Made by a program: the position numbers and the translations under genes. The notes beneath the pieces are model-generated. The model saw only the letters and a program-made list of their open reading frames with translations. It searched no databases and was not told where the DNA came from. This document shows, piece after piece, positions 1 through 5,587 of a stretch of 7,318 bases of DNA (position 1 is the first letter of the stretch; each line of letters opens with the position of its first letter). The stretch is from Prevotellaceae bacterium (GTDB lineage Bacteria > Bacteroidota > Bacteroidia > Bacteroidales > UBA932): contig JAIRUB010000227.1 of NCBI GenBank assembly GCA_031254635.1, positions 1 through 7,318 of the forward strand. The letters run 5' to 3'.

Positions 1-969
1 CGCATTGCCATAGTCTTTCATCACCGGCACCATCGACGACATACATAAAATCAAATAAGAGCTATCGGGCATTACAGTATTGCCGATGTTGCCAATAGTA
101 TTGTTATAATATATTTTCCACCCGTCGAGCATAAGTTCGCGTCCCGAGCGGTTATAGAGTTCCATGTATTGCACTTCGGGTAGTCCGGCAGATGGATCGG
201 CCTTTGCCATAATTTCAGAAAAGACTACATCACCATACTCCAATTCGCGCAATGGCTCCACAGGAATTACTTCTAACGACACCTCATCCATCCACAATAA
301 CTGGCTCGCTGTGGTGGTGTGGGTGTACATCAGGCCGAAATACAGGGCTTCGGTATAAGTATTGTGCAATATCGGCTGCGCCACCGGAGACAGCAAGTCA
401 AAAGAATTGCCAATAGCGGCGCGGATTGCCCACTGCCCATCGTTAGTTCGCACTACTTCTACTGCTCCCACGCCGGTGGTTCCTATATTATTTCGCCAAT
501 TAATCGAAGTTTTGCGGATAATGCTATATGTATTGTTTCGCACGGCGTAAAGCGTAAGGGTATCTCCGGTACTGCTGCCCATATTTACGCCAATCACATA
601 GCCTTGGTAAGTGCCGCCCGAGCGCCATTCGCTTGCCGGTGCGTTGGCCATAAGCATTACTCCCCATTTATTGCTCCCGCTGGGATTAAAACCGTGGCGC
701 AACATAAACCGCCAAGTACAGCTGCTCTCTGAAGGAATGACATCGATTAATTCACGATAAATAATATCGGTGGCTGCTGCTGTGTTTTGATAGCTGTGCT
801 TCAACGAGGCATTGCCCTCCAGCGGTGTAACTGTGCTTACACTCCACCGCCCGGCCGGGTGCTGCAACCAATCGGTTAGTGAGCTTGATTCAAAATTATC
901 GGAAAACTGTGCGCTAAGCGCCGTTGGCCAAAGGGCCAGCATGAAAAGAGTGGTGAAAAGTGGTTTCAT
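1..969 (-). CDS. Secreted lamin-tail-domain (LTD) protein, 3' end beyond window
   Basis: An open frame starts at ATG 969-967 and runs without a stop through 323 codons to the left edge, so the C-terminus is missing. The first 20 residues form a signal peptide: MKPLF, a hydrophobic core, then ALSA before Q21, a typical Bacteroidota signal peptidase I site. Residues about 21-235 look like a beta-rich jelly-roll or lectin-like region (DNFESSSLTDW near its start, LLWMDEVSLEV at its end), judged from pattern only. From about residue 246 a lamin-tail domain begins: DVVFSEIMAKADPS, PEVQYMELYNRSGRELML, DGWKIYY, matching the family pattern of 'EIM...E.ELYN.S...L.GWK'. Such proteins are usually exported or surface-attached; a type IX secretion C-terminal signal, if any, would lie outside the window. 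The gene starts 20 nt after the toxin stop and has no recognisable promoter of its own. The substrate or role is unknown. Confidence 0.88.
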   Translation of the reverse strand, partial: MKPLFTTLFMLALWPTALSAQFSDNFESSSLTDWLQHPAGRWSVSTVTPLEGNASLKHSYQNTAAATDIIYRELIDVIPSESSCTWRFMLRHGFNPSGSNKWGVMLMANAPASEWRSGGTYQGYVIGVNMGSSTGDTLTLYAVRNNTYSIIRKTSINWRNNIGTTGVGAVEVVRTNDGQWAIRAAIGNSFDLLSPVAQPILHNTYTEALYFGLMYTHTTTASQLLWMDEVSLEVIPVEPLRELEYGDVVFSEIMAKADPSAGLPEVQYMELYNRSGRELMLDGWKIYYNNTIGNIGNTVMPDSSYLILCMSSMVPVMKDYGNA

Positions 970-989
970 ATTATTTAGTTAAAAATTGT

Positions 990-1310
990 TCAAAAATGGT
1001 GGCCGGCAACATGATTATTGGTGATATAACGGATATGGTAAACACCTTCTTCAATTGTAAAGAATACATACCAAGTTGTTCTATTACGTTTACAAGTAAT
1101 ATACAACATTCCTTTCCCATATCGTAAAAAATATGAAGGTGCTGATTTCTTGGGCTTAAGGTGAATGGTTAAAATTATCTCATTAATAATTCCTTGTATA
1201 TACTTCACGGAATTCTCATAAAAATAAAAATATCCGGAGTAAACAAAAATTCGCGCAAGATTAGCTAAATAGAGCGTAACGTCTCTACTGAATTCTACTG
1301 TAACGCTCAT
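990..1310 (-). CDS. RelE/ParE-like type II toxin (putative)
   Basis: This is a 106-aa frame. I chose ATG 1310-1308; an upstream TTG at 1313 would add only one residue. The C-terminal half has the pattern I associate with Bacteroidota RelE/ParE-family toxins: a middle helix (KYIQGIINEI), a 'KP...YFLRYGKGMLYI' strand pair, a basic segment CKRNRTTWYVFF, and a closing strand YHIRYITNNH. RelE/ParE toxins share a small beta-sheet fold and act either on mRNA at the ribosome or on DNA gyrase; which applies here cannot be told from sequence. The gene overlaps the upstream small gene by 26 bp, the usual antitoxin-toxin coupling, and probably depends on it for translation. It is AT-rich compared with the secreted-protein gene downstream (19 G+C in 60 bases at 1201-1260). 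Family assignment is from recognition, not from a profile search. Confidence 0.72.
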   Translation of the reverse strand: MSVTVEFSRDVTLYLANLARIFVYSGYFYFYENSVKYIQGIINEIILTIHLKPKKSAPSYFLRYGKGMLYITCKRNRTTWYVFFTIEEGVYHIRYITNNHVAGHHF

Positions 1311-1479
1311 CAAATATCTTCCTCAATAAGACTTTCATTTCTTCCATAAACTCATCGGGAGTTAACCAAACAATGTCTTCCTCCTTCTGTGGTTCAGGGT
1401 CCTTTATCCCCGCCCAAGGATTAAAATTTTGCGCTTGTTGAAAATTTTGATTTTCGTGCGAATTAGTAATTTGTTTCAT
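1285..1479 (-). CDS. Putative cognate antitoxin, 64 aa, unusual type
   Basis: ATG 1479-1477 to TAG 1287-1285, overlapping the RelE/ParE-like toxin start by 26 bp. The protein has two parts. Residues 1-35 are polar, rich in Asn and Gln, and likely disordered (MKQITNSHENQN, then NFNPWAGIKDPEPQKEED). Residues about 38-64 (VWLTPDEFMEEMKVLLRKIF, then DERYSRIQ) should form an amphipathic helix, fitting a toxin-neutralising segment. I see no ribbon-helix-helix, Phd/YefM, HTH or AbrB-like DNA-binding domain, so it is not a standard RelB, ParD or Phd antitoxin. The role is inferred from position and size. A Bacteroidota promoter lies 27 bp upstream. Alternative: a small unrelated protein that happens to be coupled to the toxin gene. 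Confidence 0.62.
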   Translation of the reverse strand: MKQITNSHENQNFQQAQNFNPWAGIKDPEPQKEEDIVWLTPDEFMEEMKVLLRKIFDERYSRIQ

Positions 1480-1497
1480 GTCGAGTGGCTTTAAAAA

Positions 1498-1536
1498 TTA
1501 TACCGCAAAGATATAATTTATTTTTTATACTGCAAA
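1498..1536. repeat. Two direct repeats in the toxin-antitoxin promoter, candidate operator
   Basis: TTATACCGCAAA (1498-1509) and TTATACTGCAAA (1525-1536) match at 11 of 12 positions and start 27 bp apart. On the minus strand each reads TTTGC(A/G)GTATAA. The TTTG of each copy is one of the two promoter elements, but the following eight bases are not required by the promoter consensus. The arrangement suits a repressor binding the -33 and -7 regions, as in autoregulated toxin-antitoxin operons. That function is inference. Confidence 0.5.
1506..1536 (-). promoter_or_regulatory. Promoter of the toxin-antitoxin pair (Bacteroidota type)
   Basis: On the minus strand, TTTG (1536-1533) is followed after 19 bp by TATCTTTG (1513-1506). 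This matches the Bacteroidota consensus TTTG-N19/21-TAnnTTTG exactly. Transcription should begin near 1499, giving a leader of about 20 nt before the antitoxin ATG. The -33 element is only 9 bp beyond the stop codon of the upstream GSCFA gene, so the pair has its own promoter despite the tight packing. Confidence 0.75.
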
Positions 1537-1544
1537 TTTTTTTC

Positions 1545-2477
1545 TTACAAATTAATGTAAGGATATTTGGTGGTAAAATCGGTTATTTGTTGCTGCAAAC
1601 TTTGTTGGAAACGCCGACTGCTTTCCGTATCGGGATGTAATAAACGATGTTGTTGTGCAATCACAATTTTTTCAACTTCCGATAGAATAGTTTTGGTTTC
1701 GGCGGTTAGGGCAGCTTCGGTAAAGCGTTGCCAAATATAATTAACCGCCAAGGAAGAGGGATGCAACATATCGTCGGCATAGAAACGATAATCGCGCAGT
1801 TCATCCATCATTATTTCATAGGCAGGAAAATAATGTACATTTTCACATACTTGTTGCAGTTGTTCAATGGCTAACAGCAGCGTTGCCTTGCTCAACTGAT
1901 TGCCGTGAGCTCCGTCTTTCCAATGCCTGATGGGGCTTACAGTCAACACCCACTGTGCTTTCGATGCTTTAATCAAGGGCAATAAGGCTGCTACAACCTC
2001 CTTTACATTCAGCATAGAGCGCGTAAAATATGCGGTAGGAATTTTATGGCAATTATTAACCGCTATGCCGGTTTCTTTAGAGCGATAAACCCAGGCCGTA
2101 CCCAAACTAAGTATGATAAACTCCGCTTTGTGTAAGGCCTCTGAACCTTTCAACAAAAATTCATTGGCTGTATCCAAAAAGCGTTTTTTATCGGAATGGG
2201 CAAACTTGCTGTGATGAAAAAAAGAAGTGTATATATCGCCGCTTTGCAGGATTTCCTCTTCCGTAAAAGGCTGTACCGATTGTAGGCGCAATAGGCTTTG
2301 CACTATTGATAAGGGATTATACACCGTCCCGAAAGGATTTACAGTAACCGGAAAATAATACTGTTGCATAATTTGTCCGATATTGTCGGCAAAGCACGAA
2401 CCCATTAACAAGGCCGGCGTTTTATAAGTCAGCTGTTGCTGAAACAGGGAAATTGATATTGTGGTAGTCAGATTCAA
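1545..2477 (-). CDS. GSCFA-family protein (SGNH/GDSL-like hydrolase fold)
   Basis: A 310-aa protein of the GSCFA family (PF08885), named for its N-terminal motif, here LLMGSCFADNIG at residues 24-34. Further family landmarks are LSLGTAWVYR (123-132), NNCHKIP (141-147), VSPIRHWKDG (180-189), NQLSKATL (193-200) and the closing ADDMLHPSSLAVNYIW (234-249). Known family biology: these proteins resemble SGNH/GDSL esterases, with the GSCF serine (S27) as candidate nucleophile and the D-x-x-H near the end (D236, H239) completing a site. The natural substrate is not established. There is no signal peptide, so it is probably cytoplasmic. The start is TTG at 2477-2475: no in-frame ATG lies before M25, which is inside the GSCFA motif. 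The last 30 residues are rich in Gln. It lies 52 bp downstream of queG on the same strand and may be cotranscribed with it. Confidence 0.88.
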   Translation of the reverse strand: MNLTTTISISLFQQQLTYKTPALLMGSCFADNIGQIMQQYYFPVTVNPFGTVYNPLSIVQSLLRLQSVQPFTEEEILQSGDIYTSFFHHSKFAHSDKKRFLDTANEFLLKGSEALHKAEFIILSLGTAWVYRSKETGIAVNNCHKIPTAYFTRSMLNVKEVVAALLPLIKASKAQWVLTVSPIRHWKDGAHGNQLSKATLLLAIEQLQQVCENVHYFPAYEIMMDELRDYRFYADDMLHPSSLAVNYIWQRFTEAALTAETKTILSEVEKIVIAQQHRLLHPDTESSRRFQQSLQQQITDFTTKYPYINL

Positions 2478-2480
2478 GTG

Positions 2481-2506
2481 AATTGAGAGTTGAAAATTGA
2501 GAATTA
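2481..2506. repeat. AATTGAGA direct repeat, intergenic
   Basis: AATTGAGA occurs at 2481-2488 and again at 2495-2502, a 14-bp period (AATTGAGAGTTGAA, then AATTGAGAATTATA). It abuts the TTG start of the GSCFA gene. On the minus strand it reads AATTCTCAATTTTCAAC followed by TCTCAATTC. From memory, this type of sequence recurs between genes in Bacteroidota and cyanobacteria; I cannot confirm copies elsewhere in this genome. Confidence 0.6.
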
Positions 2507-2514
2507 TATATTTT

Positions 2515-2550
2515 ATCTGTGTAAATCTGTTATATCTGTGTTATCAGTGT
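2515..2550. repeat. Tandem ATCTGT-type short repeat at the queG 3' end
   Basis: Four degenerate units of 9-10 bp follow one another: ATCTGTGTAA at 2515, ATCTGTTAT at 2525, ATCTGTGTT at 2534 and ATCAGTG at 2543. The queG stop (2532-2530) lies inside the array, and the last six codons of queG (TLITQI) are read from it. Repeats of this kind (ATCTGTGTAA and variants) are, from memory, common between genes in Bacteroidota genomes. No function is known to me. Confidence 0.65.
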
Positions 2551-3447
2551 GCTATTAACTATCTGTTTTAGTTTGGTTAAGCCGACTCGTTGCAGGGGCG
2601 AATGTGCAAATATACGATTAAATTGCTCTTCTTCCAAAGCTAACCAGTCGGTTCGGGTATAAGTCATGATTTCGGGCAAAGCCGCCAATTCCGCATTTGT
2701 GTGTGTGTACACGTGAGCATTCCACGGACAAACCTTTTGGCAAATATCGCAGCCAAACAGGTAGCCGTGAGTATCTACCTCCACAGGCTGCTTTTTTTCA
2801 ATGGTTTGATAAGCTATACATTTTCGGGCATCTAAAAAATAAGGTTGGCATAAAGCCCCCGATGGACAGGCTTTCAAACATTTAGTGCAATCAGCACAAT
2901 AATTTTTTTGCTCCGGATCATCGTATTCCACTACTATATCGGTTAAAATAACTGATAGAAGATTAAAAGAGCCTAATTCTCGTGAAATCAACAAATTGTT
3001 CTTCCCTATCCAGCCTAAGCCTGCCCGTATTGCCCACGCTTTTTCAAACAGAGGGGCTGAATCAACAAAGCCACGGGTCTGGGCAGTCGGATAAGCGGCA
3101 TGAATGAAGCGCTCTATTATTTTCAACTTCTCGCCGATAACATCATGATAATCTTTGCCATAAGCATAATAGGCTATTTGAGGAAGTTGCCCCTTTTGCA
3201 CCACCGGCGGATTATAGTTCATCATCAACACAATAACCGACTTTGCCCCAGCTAACAGCAACTGTGGATTTTCCCGCTTCTCCATATTTCGAGACATATA
3301 ATCCATACCTGCATGAGCGCCGGCCACTATCCAAGCACGTAAACGCTCCGTTTCCAGCGGCAAAGCTTCGGCTTTAGCCACCCCACAAGCATCAAAACCT
3401 AAATCCAAGGCACGCTGTTTTAGTAAGAAAGTAAAACTTTTTGACAA
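2530..3447 (-). CDS. queG: Epoxyqueuosine reductase QueG
   Basis: QueG reduces epoxyqueuosine to queuosine in the anticodon loop of tRNAs for Tyr, His, Asn and Asp, the last step of queuosine synthesis. It uses cobalamin and two [4Fe-4S] clusters in the cytoplasm. Visible landmarks are LGFDACGVAKAE (16-27), the active-site region FVDSAPLFEKAWA (127-139) with D129 as the expected proton donor, and GLGWIGKN (143-150). The first cluster ligands are C184, C187, C190 and C194P; the second set is C210, C233, C236 and C240P in GCDICQKVCPWN. At 305 aa it is the short form, without the C-terminal repeat extension of the longer E. coli protein. The start is TTG at 3447-3445: no upstream in-frame ATG is visible and the next Met (M48) would delete conserved sequence. 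The last residues (TLITQI) are encoded by a short tandem repeat and are not family sequence. Confidence 0.95.
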   Translation of the reverse strand: MSKSFTFLLKQRALDLGFDACGVAKAEALPLETERLRAWIVAGAHAGMDYMSRNMEKRENPQLLLAGAKSVIVLMMNYNPPVVQKGQLPQIAYYAYGKDYHDVIGEKLKIIERFIHAAYPTAQTRGFVDSAPLFEKAWAIRAGLGWIGKNNLLISRELGSFNLLSVILTDIVVEYDDPEQKNYCADCTKCLKACPSGALCQPYFLDARKCIAYQTIEKKQPVEVDTHGYLFGCDICQKVCPWNAHVYTHTNAELAALPEIMTYTRTDWLALEEEQFNRIFAHSPLQRVGLTKLKQIVNSTLITQI

Positions 3448-3463
3448 ATTATGCTGACGATTT

Positions 3464-3495
3464 TTTACAAATATATATAAATTTTTGTATATTTG
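3464..3495 (+). promoter_or_regulatory. Probable threonine dehydrogenase promoter
   Basis: TATATTTG at 3488-3495 matches TAnnTTTG. The -33 position holds TTTA (3464-3467), one base off TTTG, with a 20-bp spacer. The expected start near 3502 gives a leader of about 15 nt before ATG 3517. The spacer contains the -7 element of queG on the other strand, so the two promoters overlap and could exclude one another. Confidence 0.55.
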
Positions 3496-3497
3496 TA
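3466..3497. repeat. 10-bp inverted repeat between queG and the threonine dehydrogenase gene
   Basis: TACAAATATA (3466-3475) and TATATTTGTA (3488-3497) are exact reverse complements separated by 12 bp. Each arm contains the -7 element of one of the two divergent genes. It could be a symmetric operator, or merely the mirror image of two consensus promoters in AT-rich DNA. Confidence 0.6.
3468..3475 (-). promoter_or_regulatory. Probable queG promoter, -7 element
   Basis: Minus-strand TATATTTG (3475-3468) matches the Bacteroidota -7 consensus TAnnTTTG. No TTTG is found at the expected -33 position (about 3495-3499), so it is a partial match. A start near 3462 would leave a leader of about 15 nt before the TTG codon. 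Confidence 0.45.
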
Positions 3498-3516
3498 GGA
3501 TAAAAACAACATTTCT

Positions 3517-4467
3517 ATGAAAAAAATATTAGTAATCGGCGGCCTTGGGCAAATTGGTTCGGAACTAACAGCCGAATTTAACCATTGTTATGGTAATAAT
3601 AATGTAGTTGTAGCCGACGCTGTTGACGATAAGAACGGTATTGTAAAAAATAATGTTTTTGAGAAAATTGATGTCACCGACTTCAACGCGGTTGAAAGCA
3701 CCATCAAGCGCCATAACATCGATACGATTATCAATCTTGCCGCCATTTTGTCGGCAAGTGGCGAAAAAAACCCCGATTTGGCATGGAGGGTTAACATTGA
3801 TGGTTTGTTGAATGTGATTCGTTTGGGGATTCAATATAAACTTGACAGGGTGATGGTGCCCAGTTCTATCGCTGTGTTCGGCCCGCAATCGGTACTTTAC
3901 AACACTCCTCAGGAAACCGTGCTGACGCCTAATACTATGTATGGCGTCACAAAAGTTATTGGCGAAATGTTGGGCGATTATTACTTTAAAAAGCACGGCC
4001 TTGACTTCCGTGGTATTCGTTACCCTGGTATTATCAGTCATACAACGTTACCCGGTGGCGGCACCACCGATTATGCCGTAGAGATTTTCTATGAAGCGCT
4101 GAAGCATAAAACCTACAACTGCTTCCTCAGCGCCGAAGCCTGCTTGCCGATGATGTATATGCCCGACTGTGTGCGCGGCACTCTTGAGTTATTGGAAGCT
4201 GATCGTAGCCAATTGAAACGTTGTGGAAATTACAACTTAAGCGCTATGAGTTTCTCTCCGGAAGATTTAGCTGCAGAAATCAGAAAGCATATACCTGAAT
4301 TTACCATCAGTTATGCTCCGGATTTCCGGAACGAAATTGCAAAATATTGGCCTGCATCGATAGACGATTCCGCTGCCCGCGCAGAATGGGGCTGGAAGCC
4401 CGAATGGGATATGTCCGCTATGGTAGCCGATATGTTGAAGGAAGTGGCAAAGAAAGTGATTAAGTGA
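3517..4467 (+). CDS. tdh: L-threonine 3-dehydrogenase, SDR (epimerase-like) type
   Basis: A 316-aa NAD-binding protein of the extended SDR superfamily. It most resembles the epimerase-like L-threonine 3-dehydrogenases known from Flavobacterium and animals, which oxidise L-threonine to 2-amino-3-ketobutyrate with NAD+. This is not the zinc-dependent E. coli Tdh type. Visible features are the Rossmann motif GGLGQIG (8-14) with D34 at the end of the second strand, NLAAILSASGE (73-83), PSSIAVFGP (115-123), and the catalytic Y142-x3-K146 in MYGVTK. Subfamily blocks follow: RYPGIIS (168-174), PGGGTTDYAVEIFY (179-192), LPMMYMPDC (210-218), NLSAMSFSP (240-248), YAPDFRNEIA (266-275) and WPASIDDSAARAEWGWKPEWD (278-298). 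These last blocks separate it from ordinary sugar-nucleotide epimerases. The start ATG fits the promoter at 3488-3495. The partner gene kbl (2-amino-3-ketobutyrate CoA ligase) is not in the window. Confidence 0.9.
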   Translation: MKKILVIGGLGQIGSELTAEFNHCYGNNNVVVADAVDDKNGIVKNNVFEKIDVTDFNAVESTIKRHNIDTIINLAAILSASGEKNPDLAWRVNIDGLLNVIRLGIQYKLDRVMVPSSIAVFGPQSVLYNTPQETVLTPNTMYGVTKVIGEMLGDYYFKKHGLDFRGIRYPGIISHTTLPGGGTTDYAVEIFYEALKHKTYNCFLSAEACLPMMYMPDCVRGTLELLEADRSQLKRCGNYNLSAMSFSPEDLAAEIRKHIPEFTISYAPDFRNEIAKYWPASIDDSAARAEWGWKPEWDMSAMVADMLKEVAKKVIK

Positions 4468-4524
4468 TTAGGGTATTTAGCAAAAAATTAATACTAATGC
4501 CTTTTTTATTGTTTACTCTGTCAA

Positions 4525-5196
4525 TTATTTTTTCTTAATTTCGCAAAAAATACTAGAATTATCCACTTCATAAATATTTGCATCAACATTAAATTCAGAG
4601 GCTAATTTAAAAAAATCATTCTCAGAATATGTTATTGCCTTAAATCCATCTTTACACACAATAAGACCATCTTTTGTTTGTTCATAATCTATTTCTCCCA
4701 ATAATTTTTCATCGACTTGGATTTGGAACCAATGTAATCTGTCTTGCCAAATTTTATTCGAATAACTGGAGAATAGAAGTATTCCTTCTTTTTTTGTAAC
4801 TCTTAATGCTTCTGTCAATAATAAATAAGGGTCTTCTTTAAAAGCAGAAATGCCGTTTTGAACGCAAATGGTAATATCGAACATTTCAGCAGAAAAATTT
4901 AATTTTACTGCATTCATTGTGTAAAATTCAAGGTTATCAATTGGGTGATATAAATTTTTAGCTAATTCAATATTATCTTGTGAAATATCAATCCCGATAA
5001 TCTTTTTAGCTTTCTTAGCTAATTCAATAGCCACTCTTCCATATCCACAACCTAAATCCAATACAATATCATTTAAAGAAAGTTTTCTTAAAACGAAATC
5101 TATTTCTGCTGTTAAAAGTTGCTGTATTCTTGGAGGTGCTATATTATAGCATTTTTGTAATTTGCTTGCATTCAGATTTTTTGAATAATAGTTCAT
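4525..5196 (-). CDS. Class I SAM-dependent methyltransferase, substrate unknown
   Basis: A 223-aa protein with the SAM-binding core of class I methyltransferases. Motif I is VLDLGCGYGRVAIELA (45-60), the acidic end of strand 2 is IIGIDIS (66-72) with D70, a motif II/III region is EFYTMNAVKLNF (90-101), and the motif IV region is MFDITICVQNGISAF (105-119). TEALRVTKKEGILLFSSYS (128-146) is the usual post-core helix and strand. An N-terminal helical segment (1-40) and a C-terminal part (150-223) would set the substrate, and I recognise neither. It starts at ATG 5196, 15 nt after the YjbR-like gene, and is probably the last gene of that operon. The gene is strikingly AT-rich (14 G+C in 60 bases at 4561-4620, against 32 in 60 at 4381-4440 of the neighbouring dehydrogenase), which suggests separate ancestry. 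It ends 57 bp from the converging dehydrogenase gene. Confidence 0.85.
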   Translation of the reverse strand: MNYYSKNLNASKLQKCYNIAPPRIQQLLTAEIDFVLRKLSLNDIVLDLGCGYGRVAIELAKKAKKIIGIDISQDNIELAKNLYHPIDNLEFYTMNAVKLNFSAEMFDITICVQNGISAFKEDPYLLLTEALRVTKKEGILLFSSYSNKIWQDRLHWFQIQVDEKLLGEIDYEQTKDGLIVCKDGFKAITYSENDFFKLASEFNVDANIYEVDNSSIFCEIKKK

Positions 5197-5211
5197 ACCT
5201 TGATTTAAATA

Positions 5212-5580
5212 TTATGAAAGCAACTTCCGGTATTCTTCTTGTTTTTTCTTAGGAAGTTTTTTTATAACTTCTTCCACAGAATGTGCTATTAGTTCCTTTA
5301 TAAGACTATCGGGAACATCATTTGCCAAATAAACGGAATTCCACATAATGCTACGGGTATGAATCCCTTGTCTTACTCCCTGATATTTTTCACGAAGTTC
5401 AATTGATTTTTCTGGGTTGCATTTCAGGTTGACATTGAACTGTCCGTCTTTTGGCTCCAAGCTTATGTATGCAAACATCTTTTCCATCACTTTAAAGACC
5501 AGCGTTGACTCATCGAAAGGGAAACTCTCGGATGCACCTTTAACCGATATACAGTATTCTCGGAATTCTTCTATATTCAT
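5212..5580 (-). CDS. MmcQ/YjbR family protein
   Basis: A 122-aa protein of the MmcQ/YjbR family (CyaY-like fold, often annotated as DNA-binding, with no proven function for most members). Landmarks are the N-terminal helix MNIEEFREYCISVKGA, the block FPFDESTLVFKVMEKMFAYI (20-39), NVNLKCNPEKSIELREKY (49-66) and WNSV (80-83), then the helix DSLIKELIAHSVEEVIKKL. Length is normal for the family. One odd point is that the usual 'GYHMNKKHW' block is here GIHTRSIMW (72-80), keeping H and W but losing the Asn-Lys-Lys residues. It starts 7 nt after the stop of the small membrane protein gene and ends 15 nt before the methyltransferase gene, so the three are probably cotranscribed. Confidence 0.85.
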   Translation of the reverse strand: MNIEEFREYCISVKGASESFPFDESTLVFKVMEKMFAYISLEPKDGQFNVNLKCNPEKSIELREKYQGVRQGIHTRSIMWNSVYLANDVPDSLIKELIAHSVEEVIKKLPKKKQEEYRKLLS

Positions 5581-5587
5581 AAGTTAC

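Noticed and set aside
319..732. Open frame of 137 codons on the plus strand
   Set aside because: It lies antisense within the lamin-tail protein gene, which has a signal peptide and a recognisable domain; the translated plus-strand frame shows no family pattern.
1285..1310. Programmed frameshift joining antitoxin and toxin into one protein
   Set aside because: The overlap has a clear ATG for the toxin and a TAG for the antitoxin, as expected for coupled separate genes; no slippery sequence stands out.
2515..2550. Possible CRISPR-like array
   Set aside because: The units are 9-10 bp, directly adjacent and degenerate, with no spacers and no cas genes nearby.
3565..4041. Open frame of 158 codons on the minus strand
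   Set aside because: It is antisense to the well-supported threonine dehydrogenase gene, and its translation shows no domain.
4468..4524. Terminator between the converging threonine dehydrogenase and methyltransferase genes
   Set aside because: There are A-rich and T-rich runs (such as AAAAAA and TTTTTT) but no GC-containing stem; I cannot support a hairpin.
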